Positions 52,481 through 60,874 of a stretch of DNA of 64,000 nucleotides are shown piece after piece (position 1 is the first letter of the stretch; each line of letters opens with the position of its first letter). The notes beneath the pieces are model-generated. The model was not told the DNA's origin, did not search any database, and worked only from the letters and a program-made list of their open reading frames with translations. Source of the DNA: Streptomyces abyssalis (GTDB lineage Bacteria; Actinomycetota; Actinomycetes; Streptomycetales; Streptomycetaceae); the NCBI RefSeq assembly GCF_001751365.1, contig NZ_LJGT01000038.1, positions 969,540-1,033,539 on the forward strand, read 5' to 3'. The translations under genes and the position numbers were made by a program.

Positions 52481-54021
52481 GCGGCGCCGACGAACTCGAC
52501 GAGGCCATCGCGCTGGCGAACGAGGACGCCTGGGGACGCCCACGGCCCAAGGCCGGGGGAGCGCACCGCGGGGGCCCGGGTGCCGGTGGGACGCCGCGGC
52601 CCCGCGCCGACGGCGGGACAACCGGCGGGAGCACCGGCGGGCGCGGGCGGGACGGCGACCACGGCAGCGGCCACCGCCCCGCCCGTACGACGCGGGACGA
52701 CGGCCAGGCCGGCGCCGGGCCCGAGGCAGGCGCCCAGGCCCGTGACCGCTCCCGTACCGCCCGGGCCCATGCCCACGACGTCCCCTGGCCCGATGCCCGC
52801 ACCTACGCCGCACGGGCCGCCGCTCCTCTCCCCTCCCTGGCGCTCCCCCTCGACCAGGCCCTGCACCACACCCTCGACGCCCCGCTCGACGCGCTCACCG
52901 ACCTGCCGTCCTTCGACACCTCCGCGATGGACGGCTGGGCCGTCGCGGGCCCCGGCCCCTGGACGCTGGCCGAGGACGCCACTGGCACCGGCATCCTCGC
53001 CGGCGCGCGGTCAGAGCCCCGTCCGCTCCCGGACGGCCGGGCCGTCCGCATCGCGACCGGCGCCCGCATCCCGCCCGGTGCGAACGCGGTGCTGCGCTCC
53101 GAGTACGGCGAGACAGACGGCAGCCGGCTGCGCACCACGCGGCGGCCCCAGCCCGGTACGGACATCCGGCCCCGCGGCCAGGAGTGCCGTTCCGGGGACC
53201 GGCTGCTGCCCGCCGGCACACCCGTCACTCCGGCCGTGCTCGGTCTCGCCGCCGCCGCGGGCTACGACAGGCTGACCGTCACCAGGCGCCCCCGCGCGGA
53301 AGTCCTCGTACTGGGCGACGAGTTGCTGCACCGCGGCGTGCCGCACGAGGGACGCATCCGCGACGCACTCGGCCCGGCGGTCGCTCCCTGGTTGTCGGAG
53401 CTCGGCGCGGACGTGATCGTCACGAGGCGCCTCGGGGACGACGCGGAAGCGCTCCACGAGGCCGTCGCCACGACCACCGCGGACCTCCTCGTCACCACGG
53501 GCGGCACGGCCCGCGGCCCCGTCGACCATCTGCGTCCCACGCTCGCCCGGCTCGGCGCGCGGCTCCTCATCGAGGGCGTACGCGTACGCCCCGGGCACCC
53601 CATGCTGCTGGCCCGCCTGCCGCGGCGCGGGGAGGCCGGCACGGAGGCCGGCAGTACCGAGAGCGGCGGCACCGAGGGCGGCGGAGGCCCGTTCCTGGTC
53701 GGCCTCCCCGGGAATCCGCTCGCGGCCCTTTCCGGGCTGGCGACGCTCGCCGACCCGCTGATCCGCACGCTCGGCGACCGGCCGCCTCGTCCGGAGCTGT
53801 ACGCCCGCATCACCGACGACGTACAGGGGCATCCCCGCGACACACGGCTGGTGCCGGTCGACCACTCGCCCTCGCCCTCACGGGCGCGTCCCCTCCACTA
53901 CAACGGCCCCGCGATGCTCCGCGGCATCGCCACCGCCACCGCCCTCGCCGTCGTACCGCCGGGCGGCGCCCCGTCCGGCACAGAAGTGCAGATGCTGCCG
54001 CTCCCATGGGTCGCCCGGTGA
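52477..54021 (+). CDS. moeA: Molybdopterin molybdotransferase (MoeA family)
   Basis: A 514-residue MoeA, which inserts molybdate into adenylylated molybdopterin. A 100-residue Gly/Arg/Pro-rich tail precedes the MoeA fold: LDALTDLPSFDTSAMDGWAVAG (domain I), AVRIATGARIPPGANAVLRSEYG, a MoCF-binding Rossmann core with VLVLGDELLHRG and LLVTTGGTARGPVDHL (in place of the usual SGGxSxGxxD), and PFLVGLPGNPLAAL. The start ATG overlaps the mobA-like stop. Together with the preceding gene it forms a molybdenum cofactor pair read from the bkd set 2 operon. Confidence 0.9.
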   Translation: MSGADELDEAIALANEDAWGRPRPKAGGAHRGGPGAGGTPRPRADGGTTGGSTGGRGRDGDHGSGHRPARTTRDDGQAGAGPEAGAQARDRSRTARAHAHDVPWPDARTYAARAAAPLPSLALPLDQALHHTLDAPLDALTDLPSFDTSAMDGWAVAGPGPWTLAEDATGTGILAGARSEPRPLPDGRAVRIATGARIPPGANAVLRSEYGETDGSRLRTTRRPQPGTDIRPRGQECRSGDRLLPAGTPVTPAVLGLAAAAGYDRLTVTRRPRAEVLVLGDELLHRGVPHEGRIRDALGPAVAPWLSELGADVIVTRRLGDDAEALHEAVATTTADLLVTTGGTARGPVDHLRPTLARLGARLLIEGVRVRPGHPMLLARLPRRGEAGTEAGSTESGGTEGGGGPFLVGLPGNPLAALSGLATLADPLIRTLGDRPPRPELYARITDDVQGHPRDTRLVPVDHSPSPSRARPLHYNGPAMLRGIATATALAVVPPGGAPSGTEVQMLPLPWVAR

Positions 54022-54035
54022 AAGGAACATCCCAG

Positions 54036-55202
54036 GTGAGCGACCGGTACCGGATTCTGCTGCCGCGTTCCGAGGTCAGCCCTCAGCGCCAGGTCGGGCA
54101 GCGACTCCTCGCGGCGCTCACGGTGCTCGCGACGACCGTCCTGATCGTCTACCTCGACCGCGGGGGCTACAACGACAACGGCGATCCCGGCGGCGAGGTC
54201 TCCTTCCTCGACGCCGTCTACTACACGACCGTCACCCTCTCGACCACCGGCTACGGGGACATCGCGCCCGCGAGCGACAGCGCCCGCATCGCGAACATCC
54301 TGCTCGTCACGCCACTACGCATCCTCTTCCTGATCATCCTCATCGGCACCACCCTCGAAGCGCTCACCGACCGCACGAGGGAGCAGTGGCGCCTGTCCCG
54401 CTGGAGGTCCCAGTTGCGCGACCACACCGTCGTCGTCGGCTTCGGCACGAAGGGCCGCTCGGCGGCACAGACCCTGCTGTCCACCGGCGTGCGCCGGGAC
54501 CGGATAGTGGTCATCGACCCGAGTCACCACGTGGCGAAGGCCGCGAGCGACGAGGGCTATGTGAGCGTCGCCGGCGACGCCACCCGCAGCGATGTGCTGT
54601 CGCGCGCCGAGGTCAGGCGCGCCAAGCAGATCGTCATCGCGACGCAGCGCGACGACACGGCGGTGCTGGTCACGCTGACCGCACGCCAGCTCAACCGGCG
54701 CCTCAAGATCGTCGCCGCGGTGCGGGAGGAGGAGAACGTACCGCTGCTGCGCCAGTCCGGGGCGGACTCCGTGATCACGAGCGCCAGCGCCGCCGGCCGG
54801 CTCCTCGGACTCTCCGTGCTCAGCCCGAACGCCAGCTCCGTGATGGAGGACCTCATCCAGCAGGGCTCGGGACTCAGCCTCACGGAGCGGCCCGTGACCA
54901 AGGCCGAGACCGGGCGCCCGCCACGCGAGTGCAAGGACCTGGTGGTCACCGTCGTACGGGGCCACCGGCTGCTCGGATACGACGATCCGCAAGCGGACCC
55001 GCTCCAGTCCACCGACCGCATCGTGGTGATCCAGCGGGCGCCGGCAGCGCCCCCGGCGGACCCGCACCTCGGCAGCACCGACCCCACCCATGGGGGCACC
55101 CCCCCTGCCGCAGGCAGTGCGGGAAGTTCCGGCCCCGGCGGGGACTCCGGCGGTCCCGGCGTCGTGGGCTTCTGGCGCAACGAACGCGGGGAAGGCCGCT
55201 GA
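54036..55202 (+). CDS. Two-TM potassium channel with RCK (TrkA-N) domain
   Basis: A 388-residue ion channel subunit in the MthK style. TM1 is about 21-40, the pore helix and selectivity filter TTGYGD are at 70-75, TM2 about 88-108. The RCK domain starts HTVVVGFGTKGRSAAQTLL (Rossmann glycines) and continues to a RCK C-lobe near 300; the last 50 residues are Gly/Pro-rich. It should form K+-selective tetramers gated by ligand binding. GTG 54036 is used because AAAGGA lies nine bases upstream; ATG 54006 would overlap moeA. It is the last gene of the bkd-mob-moe run. Confidence 0.9.
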   Translation: MSDRYRILLPRSEVSPQRQVGQRLLAALTVLATTVLIVYLDRGGYNDNGDPGGEVSFLDAVYYTTVTLSTTGYGDIAPASDSARIANILLVTPLRILFLIILIGTTLEALTDRTREQWRLSRWRSQLRDHTVVVGFGTKGRSAAQTLLSTGVRRDRIVVIDPSHHVAKAASDEGYVSVAGDATRSDVLSRAEVRRAKQIVIATQRDDTAVLVTLTARQLNRRLKIVAAVREEENVPLLRQSGADSVITSASAAGRLLGLSVLSPNASSVMEDLIQQGSGLSLTERPVTKAETGRPPRECKDLVVTVVRGHRLLGYDDPQADPLQSTDRIVVIQRAPAAPPADPHLGSTDPTHGGTPPAAGSAGSSGPGGDSGGPGVVGFWRNERGEGR

Positions 55203-55470
55203 CGATCAGCCGGCAAGCGCGCCCGCCGAGTTGGGACGCGGGCCGCCGCACCCGCGAGGAAACGGCGTAAGCCGGGGCCTGCGAGAGGCCGCGCCCGCAC
55301 GGGAGTTGGGAAGTCCGTCCGGCGCCGGGAGAACCCCGGGCGTACCGGCAGGACCCGGACCGAGCCGTGCGGGACGGTGCCGCACCCGCGAGTCCCCCAG
55401 AGGCTGCAACTCCCTGAGTGACGGTCCCCAGGGGAGCCAGGGGAGCGGCCCCGGGAGTAGCGTCGGCCGC

Positions 55471-56469
55471 ATGGGTACGTCCAACTCCACGATGCACGCG
55501 GTCACCATCCCCGAACCAGGAGGCCCCGAGGCCCTCGTCTGGGCCGAGGTCCCCGTCCCCGAACCCGGCGAGGGCGAGGTGCTCGTCGAGGTCGCGGCGA
55601 GCGCGGTCAACCGCGCCGACATCCTCCAGCGTCAGGGCTTCTACGATCCGCCGCCCGGCGCCTCCCCCTATCCCGGCCTCGAATGCTCCGGCCGGATCTC
55701 GGCGCTGGGCCCGGGCGTGAACACCTGGGCCGTCGGCGACGAGGTCTGCGCCCTGCTGGGCGGCGGCGGCTACGCCGAGCAGGTCGCCGTCCCGACCGGC
55801 CAACTGCTGCCCGTACCGGAGGGCATCGACATCCGGACCGCCGCGTCGCTTCCCGAAGTGACCAGCACGATCTGGTCGAACGTCTTCATGGTCGCCCACC
55901 TCCGTCCCGGCGAGACGCTGCTCGTGCACGGCGGCGGCAGCGGCATCGGCACCATGGCGATCCAGCTGGCGAAGGCGGTCGGCGCACGGGTCGCGGTCAC
56001 CGCCGGCAGCAAGGAGAAGCTGGAGCGCTGCGCCGAACTGGGCGCCGACATCCTGATCAACTACCGCGACCAGGACTTCGTCGAGGAGGTGCGCGCGGGG
56101 ACGGACGGCCAGGGTGCCGACGTGATCCTCGACATCATCGGCGCCAAGTACCTGGAGCAGAACATCAAGGCGCTCGCCGTCAACGGCCGTCTGGCCATCA
56201 TCGGCCTCCAGGGCGGACGGAAGGGCGAGTTGAACCTCGGCGCCCTGCTCGCCAAGCGGGCCGCGGTGACGGCGACTTCGCTGCGTGCCCGGCCCGCCGC
56301 GGAGAAGACCGCGATCGTCGCGGCCGTACGCGAACACGTGTGGCCGCTGGTCTCCGACGGCCGGGTACGCCCGGTGGTGGACAGCACCGTCCCCATGAGC
56401 CGTGCCACGGACGCACACAGGGCCATGGAGGAGAGCACCCACGTGGGGAAGATCCTTCTCACTCCGTAG
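55471..56469 (+). CDS. Zinc-less quinone oxidoreductase (MDR superfamily)
   Basis: A 332-residue NAD(P)H:quinone oxidoreductase-like protein of the PIG3/QOR type. N-terminal half: MHAVTIPEPGGPEAL, SAVNRADILQRQGFYDPPPGAS and GLECSGRI; the NADPH fold has LLVHGGGSGIGTMAIQLAKAVGARV, and the C-terminal VVDSTVPMSRATDAHRAMEESTHVGKILL closes the catalytic domain. No structural or catalytic zinc cysteines are present. It reduces quinones or activated alkenes with NADPH; the true substrate is unknown. ATG 55471 is used, ATG 55492 is possible. Confidence 0.92.
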   Translation: MGTSNSTMHAVTIPEPGGPEALVWAEVPVPEPGEGEVLVEVAASAVNRADILQRQGFYDPPPGASPYPGLECSGRISALGPGVNTWAVGDEVCALLGGGGYAEQVAVPTGQLLPVPEGIDIRTAASLPEVTSTIWSNVFMVAHLRPGETLLVHGGGSGIGTMAIQLAKAVGARVAVTAGSKEKLERCAELGADILINYRDQDFVEEVRAGTDGQGADVILDIIGAKYLEQNIKALAVNGRLAIIGLQGGRKGELNLGALLAKRAAVTATSLRARPAAEKTAIVAAVREHVWPLVSDGRVRPVVDSTVPMSRATDAHRAMEESTHVGKILLTP

Positions 56470-56584
56470 CGCACGAACGGGCGGACGGACACGTCCGCAC
56501 AGAGACCCTTCCGGATGCCGGGTTTGTCCAATTATGTAACGCTGATTGCATTGTTGGACGATCCTTGACGGGAGGGTCTCTGCC

Positions 56585-56890
56585 GTGCGGCTCAGACGCC
56601 ACACCCCCACCCGCACCCCCGCGAGCATCCCCACTCACAGCCGTACGCTCCGTGCGACCGCCGGGCTGCCCTGTGCCGCCCTGCTGCTGGCCGCGACGCT
56701 CACCGGAGCGGCACCCGCCCAGGATCAGCACAGGGACGGGGAGCGGAGCGCCGCCGTGGCGAGCGAGAACCGCCCCCCGCCCACGGCCGCCGCCACCGGC
56801 GAGGTCTCACCTGTGCTCCCGCTGGGCGCCGGCATGACGCTGATCGGGCTGGGACTCGCCCTGACCGCCGTCGGGTTGAGGCGCCCCTGA
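56585..56890 (+). CDS. Small exported membrane-anchored protein
   Basis: A 101-residue protein with a long basic N-terminus, a hydrophobic signal (LPCAALLLAATLTGAAPAQ, about 34-52), a 25-residue polar outer part (RDGERSAAVASENRPPPTAAA) and a C-terminal transmembrane helix followed by RRP (LPLGAGMTLIGLGLALTAVGL). This is the layout of a sortase-type surface protein, but there is no clear LPxTG box. GGGAGGG precedes GTG 56585, and the upstream 60 bp are AT-rich (CAATTATGTAACGCTGATTG), a likely promoter. Function unknown. Confidence 0.65.
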   Translation: MRLRRHTPTRTPASIPTHSRTLRATAGLPCAALLLAATLTGAAPAQDQHRDGERSAAVASENRPPPTAAATGEVSPVLPLGAGMTLIGLGLALTAVGLRRP

Positions 56891-57020
56891 CACCACCGGG
56901 ACGCCGGTACGGGCGTTCGCCGCCGCGTGGTGCCCGCCCGCCCGGACCGGACCCTGCCTGACGGAGCCCCGGGGGGAACGCGGCGAACACGCGACGGGGG
57001 CATGCGTGCAGAATGGGGTC

Positions 57021-57593
57021 ATGACACAGCCGAGCAACGAACGGCCAAAGGAGAACCAGCACGTACTGGTCGTCGGACCGGACGGCATGGCGCTCGGCAG
57101 CGCCGACTCCAGGGCCGGTGGCGAGGACGGCGACGAGCAGACCGAGGTCCCCGTCACGGAGATGGTCGAGCAGCCCGCGAAGGTCATGCGCATCGGCAGC
57201 ATGATCAAGCAGCTGCTCGAAGAGGTGAAGTCGGCACCGCTGGACGAGGCGAGCCGGGTGCGGCTCAAGGAGATCCACACCAGCTCGATCAAGGAGCTGG
57301 AGGACGGTCTCGCGCCGGAGCTGATCGAGGAGCTGGAACGGCTCTCGCTGCCGTTCACCGAGGACACGGTCCCGACCGACGCGGAACTGCGCATCGCGCA
57401 GGCGCAGCTCGTGGGCTGGCTCGAAGGGCTCTTCCACGGCATCCAGACGGCGCTCTTCGCCCAGCAGATGGCGGCGCGCGCGCAGCTCGAGCAGATGCGC
57501 AGGGCGCTGCCTCCAGGGACGCTCCCCGAGGACGGCACGCTCGGCGACGAGGAGCCGGGGCGCCCGGCCCGCTCGGGCGGCCCGTACCTGTAG
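57021..57593 (+). CDS. bpa: Bacterial proteasome activator (Bpa/PafE)
   Basis: A 190-residue ATP-independent activator of the 20S proteasome. The helical core (about 48-160) has VMRIGSMIKQLLEEVKSAPLDEASRVRLKEIHTSSIKELEDGL and AQLVGWLEGLFHGIQTALFAQQMAARAQLEQM, which form the four-helix ring subunit. The C-terminus is GGPYL: the last residues (GxYL) match the hydrophobic-Tyr-X tail that docks in the proteasome alpha-ring pockets (GQYL in Mycobacterium). The N-terminal 45 residues are acidic and flexible. ATG 57021 follows ATGGGG. No proteasome genes are close by. Confidence 0.92.
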   Translation: MTQPSNERPKENQHVLVVGPDGMALGSADSRAGGEDGDEQTEVPVTEMVEQPAKVMRIGSMIKQLLEEVKSAPLDEASRVRLKEIHTSSIKELEDGLAPELIEELERLSLPFTEDTVPTDAELRIAQAQLVGWLEGLFHGIQTALFAQQMAARAQLEQMRRALPPGTLPEDGTLGDEEPGRPARSGGPYL

Positions 57594-57670
57594 GCGGCGC
57601 GGGGGCGGCGCACACCGCCCGTGCGGCGGCGGGGTGGCCCGTGCGGCGGGCGGACCCTCCGGGCGCTCAG

Positions 57671-58489
57671 CTACGCGGGCGTGCCCCGGCCGGGCCCGCC
57701 GGGTGCCGGGGCCCGTCCCGCCATCCAGTGGTAGAGGGTCATCGCGACGCTGGTGGCGAGGTTGTAGCTGGAGACCTGCGGCTGCATCGGCAGGGCCACC
57801 AGGTGGTCGGCGCGCTCACGCAGCGCCTCCGACAGGCCGTGCCGCTCGGAGCCGAACGCCACGAGCGCGTCGTCGGGCAGTTCGAGACCCCGCAGATCAC
57901 GGCCGTCCGGGTCGAGTGCGTAGAGCGGCCCCGGCGGAAGAGCTGACGGCTCGCAACGGCGTACGGCCGTCGCGAAGTGAAGTCCCGCGCTCGCCCTGAC
58001 CACATTGGGATGCCAGGGGTCGACGGTGCCGGTGGTGAGGACGCCCGCGGCGCCCGCTCCGGCGGCGAGCCGGATGACAGCGCCCACGTTGCCCAGATGA
58101 CGGGGATTGTCGAGCACGACCACGGGCGATGTACGGTCGTCCGCGACCCGGCCGCCGCCGCGTACCGCGAGCGCGGCGACACCGGTGGGATGGGGGCGGG
58201 GCACCAGCCCGCGCAGCGCACCCGGGGGCACCTCCCGCAGCAGGCCGTCCAGCGTCCGGGTCAGATCGGGGGCGAGCCCGTCCGCGAGTTCGAGCGCCGC
58301 GGCGCGGTCCTCCGTCAGCGCGAGAGGGATCCGCGCCCCGAAGCGCAGGGCGTGCTTGAGGGCGTGGAAGCCGTCCAGCAGCACGCAGTCCTCCGCCAGC
58401 CCGCGCCACTGCCGCAGCAGCGGCGCCGGGTGGGCGCCGCTGCCGTCCGGGGCGTCAGCGGCCACCCCCGGGTACTCACCGCCGGTCAT
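57671..58489 (-). CDS. TrmH/SpoU-family RNA 2'-O-methyltransferase
   Basis: A 272-residue SPOUT methyltransferase for rRNA or tRNA ribose. The trefoil-knot motifs are in order: NPRHLGNVGAVIRLAAG (motif 1), LVAFGSERHGLSEALRERA (motif 2) and PMQPQVSSYNLATSVAMTLYH (motif 3). An N-terminal segment (about 25-100) is the substrate-binding region seen in TrmH-like and thiostrepton-resistance type enzymes. ATG 58489 (MTGGEYPG) lies 4 bases after the end of the HTTM gene, so this is the last gene of a three-gene minus-strand operon. The modified nucleotide is unknown. Confidence 0.9.
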   Translation of the reverse strand: MTGGEYPGVAADAPDGSGAHPAPLLRQWRGLAEDCVLLDGFHALKHALRFGARIPLALTEDRAAALELADGLAPDLTRTLDGLLREVPPGALRGLVPRPHPTGVAALAVRGGGRVADDRTSPVVVLDNPRHLGNVGAVIRLAAGAGAAGVLTTGTVDPWHPNVVRASAGLHFATAVRRCEPSALPPGPLYALDPDGRDLRGLELPDDALVAFGSERHGLSEALRERADHLVALPMQPQVSSYNLATSVAMTLYHWMAGRAPAPGGPGRGTPA

Positions 58490-58493
58490 GGCG

Positions 58494-59927
58494 TCAGCGT
58501 ACGGACACCCCGTCGCCGCTGCGCTGCTGAGGGACCGGGGAGGCGGCGGAGGCACCGTCGCCGTCGCCTGCTCCGCCCTCATCCGGGCCGCCGGCGGGAT
58601 GCGGCCGGTGTCCACGGCCGGGGCGGAGCCGCGCGAACACCCGCTCCCAGCCTCCCCGGAGGCGGTCTCCGAACCACAGGAGCGCGACGGTCGGCAGGAA
58701 GACGGCGTCGGCCGCGATCATGGCCATCGAGAAGAAGGGCAGCCCGAGCAGCACCGCGATGCCCAGATGCTCCGCGATCATCGCGGCGAGCAGCGCGTTC
58801 TTGATGTTCCTGTTGAACAGCGTGAACGGGAAGGCCACTTGGACCGCGACCGTTCCGTACGTCATCAGCAGGATCAGCAGGCCGCTGCCTGCCAGGAAGG
58901 AGCTGACCTCGGGCCACGGGGAGAAGTAGTCCAGGTTCATCGGGTAGTAGACGGCGGTGCCGTCCTGCCACCGCGAGCCCTGGATCTTGTACCAGCCGGC
59001 CGTCGCGTATATCAGGCAGACCTCGACGACGATGACCACGAGCGCCGCGTTGTGAACGAGGTTGGCCAGCATGTCGCACACGGCTCGCAGATCGCCGCGC
59101 GGCGTGTGGCGCCCGGCCAGCCACCACACGGCCTGCGCGGCCCACAGCGCCCAGAAGAACAGGCCCCAGCCGATGCTGAGCCCGCCGCCGACGGTCGAAC
59201 CGAGCATGATCGCGCCGAGGACGCTCCACAGGACGACGCCCGTCACGTCCCGGGGCGGTGACGCGTGGCCGGCCGAGGGGCCAGCGGCGGCCGCCGCCTT
59301 CCTGCGCCGCCTCCGTGCGTCGAGGGACCAGACCTCGGCACAGCGGGTGAGCACCAAGTACATCGCCATGAGGTGGATGACGTTGTCGCCGCCGTCTCCC
59401 ATGAAGACGCTGCGGTTCTGCAGGCTCAGCACGCCGACCATGTAGACCACGGAGGCGGTGCGGGTGCGCCAGCCGAGGATCACGGCGAGGCTCGCGGCGA
59501 GCGACAGCGCGTAGACGAGCTCGAACCACACGGCGCTGCCGGACCACATCAGCACGGTGAACGCCTGGTTGGAGTCGATCAGCCGCTCCGCGAGCTGCCA
59601 GCTCCAGGGGCCGTCGGGCCCGTACAGCTCGTGGCGGTGGGGGAACTCGCGCAGGAGGAAGAGGAACCAGGTGAGCGCGAAGCCGATCCGCACGACCGCA
59701 GTCTGGTACGGGGCGATCGCCTCGGCGGTGACGCGGGCGAGTCCGCGGGCGAAGAAGCCTTCATGTGCCGGGTCCGCGGCGGACGGGGATGCCGGCCCGG
59801 ACTCCGCTGCGGGCGCGGAGGCCTGCGCGGGCACGGACGCCTGTGCACGGGCGGAACCTTCGGAGGCGTGCGGGGCGTGCGCGGCGGGAGGGGTGCCGTC
59901 GTCCTGGGGGCGCTGCTGTTCGGTCAC
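58494..59927 (-). CDS. HTTM-domain membrane protein (vitamin K carboxylase-like fold)
   Basis: A 477-residue integral membrane protein with the HTTM (horizontally transferred transmembrane) domain related to vitamin K-dependent gamma-carboxylase. After an Ala/Pro/Ser-rich tail (about 1-60), eight or more hydrophobic helices follow. Typical segments are AVVRIGFALTWFLFLLREFPHRHELYGPDGPW, FMGDGGDNVIHLMAMYLVLTRCAEVWSLD, and YATAGWYKIQGSRWQDGTAVYYPMNLDYF. The ends are basic and Gly/Asp-rich. GTG 59927 overlaps the DUF5819 stop by four bases (GTGA). Biochemical activity of bacterial HTTM proteins is not known. Confidence 0.88.
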   Translation of the reverse strand: MTEQQRPQDDGTPPAAHAPHASEGSARAQASVPAQASAPAAESGPASPSAADPAHEGFFARGLARVTAEAIAPYQTAVVRIGFALTWFLFLLREFPHRHELYGPDGPWSWQLAERLIDSNQAFTVLMWSGSAVWFELVYALSLAASLAVILGWRTRTASVVYMVGVLSLQNRSVFMGDGGDNVIHLMAMYLVLTRCAEVWSLDARRRRRKAAAAAGPSAGHASPPRDVTGVVLWSVLGAIMLGSTVGGGLSIGWGLFFWALWAAQAVWWLAGRHTPRGDLRAVCDMLANLVHNAALVVIVVEVCLIYATAGWYKIQGSRWQDGTAVYYPMNLDYFSPWPEVSSFLAGSGLLILLMTYGTVAVQVAFPFTLFNRNIKNALLAAMIAEHLGIAVLLGLPFFSMAMIAADAVFLPTVALLWFGDRLRGGWERVFARLRPGRGHRPHPAGGPDEGGAGDGDGASAASPVPQQRSGDGVSVR

Positions 59928-60721
59928 TTGTCCCAGCCCCCCGGAATGTCGGCGCTGCCGACCTGCCACCAGGGCTGCACCTGGTACTCGGTCTTGGCGT
60001 CCGACTTCTCGTCGCTCCACGAGGGCGGCTTGACCGGTGTCGTGGCGGAGCGGACCTGGATGCGCTCGACCGTGCCTCCGTTGAGTTCACGGCCGAAGCG
60101 CAGCATCACTATTCGCTTGATGTACGTCTCCGACAGCTCGCCGCGCAGTCCGATGGCCTTGCCCTTCTCGTTGTGCGCGCCGCGGTAGAACTCCCAGCCG
60201 CGGCGGAGTTCGTTCTGCTGTACGTGGCTGGGGGCGATGTTGTGGTCGATGGCCTCGCCGTCCATCCGGGAGAGGTTGACCCAGCCCGTCGTCTCCGAAC
60301 TGCCGTCGTCCTTGGCCACGCGGGCGCGCGCGTGGACGTGGATGTTCTGCTGGAGGGGGTTCGGCGCGAAGAGCTTCCAGTTCTGTTCGAACTCCGGGTA
60401 GACGTAGTCGTCTATGCCCTCGCCGTGCTGCTTGCTGAGCGTGTTCGACGGTGCCACATGCAGGAAGACCATCCCCAGGTGGACGGCGACGGCGGCCACC
60501 AGGACAGCGGCGGATACCGCCACTGCCAGCCGCCAGGGGCGCGGCAGCCCCGCGAATCCCGGACCTCGCTCCCCCGGTCCGGGCGGACCCTCCCCCTCGG
60601 CCCGTGAGGGCTTGGGCGTACCCCCTGCCTCAGCCCATGAGGGCCTGGGGGAACCCCCGGCCTCCCGCGGCGGCTCGGCCCGCGATCCGGCCGGCGGCGC
60701 CTGCTGCTCTTGTGGCTCCAT
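59924..60721 (-). CDS. DUF5819 membrane-anchored protein
   Basis: A 265-residue protein with a Pro/Gly/Glu-rich cytoplasmic tail (about 1-60), one transmembrane helix (about 64-88, LAVAVSAAVLVAAVAVHLGMVF) and an outer domain that carries the DUF5819 core VAPSNTLSKQHGEGIDDYVYPEFEQNWKLFAPNP and RRGWEFYRGAH. It is first in the operon with the HTTM protein and TrmH-like gene, overlapping the former, which suggests the two membrane proteins work together. The tail contains a three-fold degenerate repeat (SPRPSWAEAGG, TPKPSRAEGEG). Function unknown. Confidence 0.85.
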   Translation of the reverse strand: MEPQEQQAPPAGSRAEPPREAGGSPRPSWAEAGGTPKPSRAEGEGPPGPGERGPGFAGLPRPWRLAVAVSAAVLVAAVAVHLGMVFLHVAPSNTLSKQHGEGIDDYVYPEFEQNWKLFAPNPLQQNIHVHARARVAKDDGSSETTGWVNLSRMDGEAIDHNIAPSHVQQNELRRGWEFYRGAHNEKGKAIGLRGELSETYIKRIVMLRFGRELNGGTVERIQVRSATTPVKPPSWSDEKSDAKTEYQVQPWWQVGSADIPGGWDK

Positions 60722-60819
60722 GCCCTCCCCTGCTCCCCACGTCAGTCGGTCGGTCAGCCGATACGACCTCAGACATTATTCGAGCCTTGACACCCTGTGG
60801 GGCCCCGGCCCACCATTGA

Positions 60820-60837
60820 ACCGAACGATCGGTCGGT
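60820..60837. promoter_or_regulatory. PaaR-type operator upstream of paaA
   Basis: ACCGAACGATCGGTCGGT, identical in all 18 bases to the site between paaN and the TetR gene. It lies 38 bp before paaA; CTTGACA (about 60786) is a possible -35 region 30 bp to its left, so the operator would overlap the start of transcription. Confidence 0.85.
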
Positions 60838-60874
60838 TGGGAGTGCGGCTGCGGCCGCCGGCAAGGGGGTCGGC

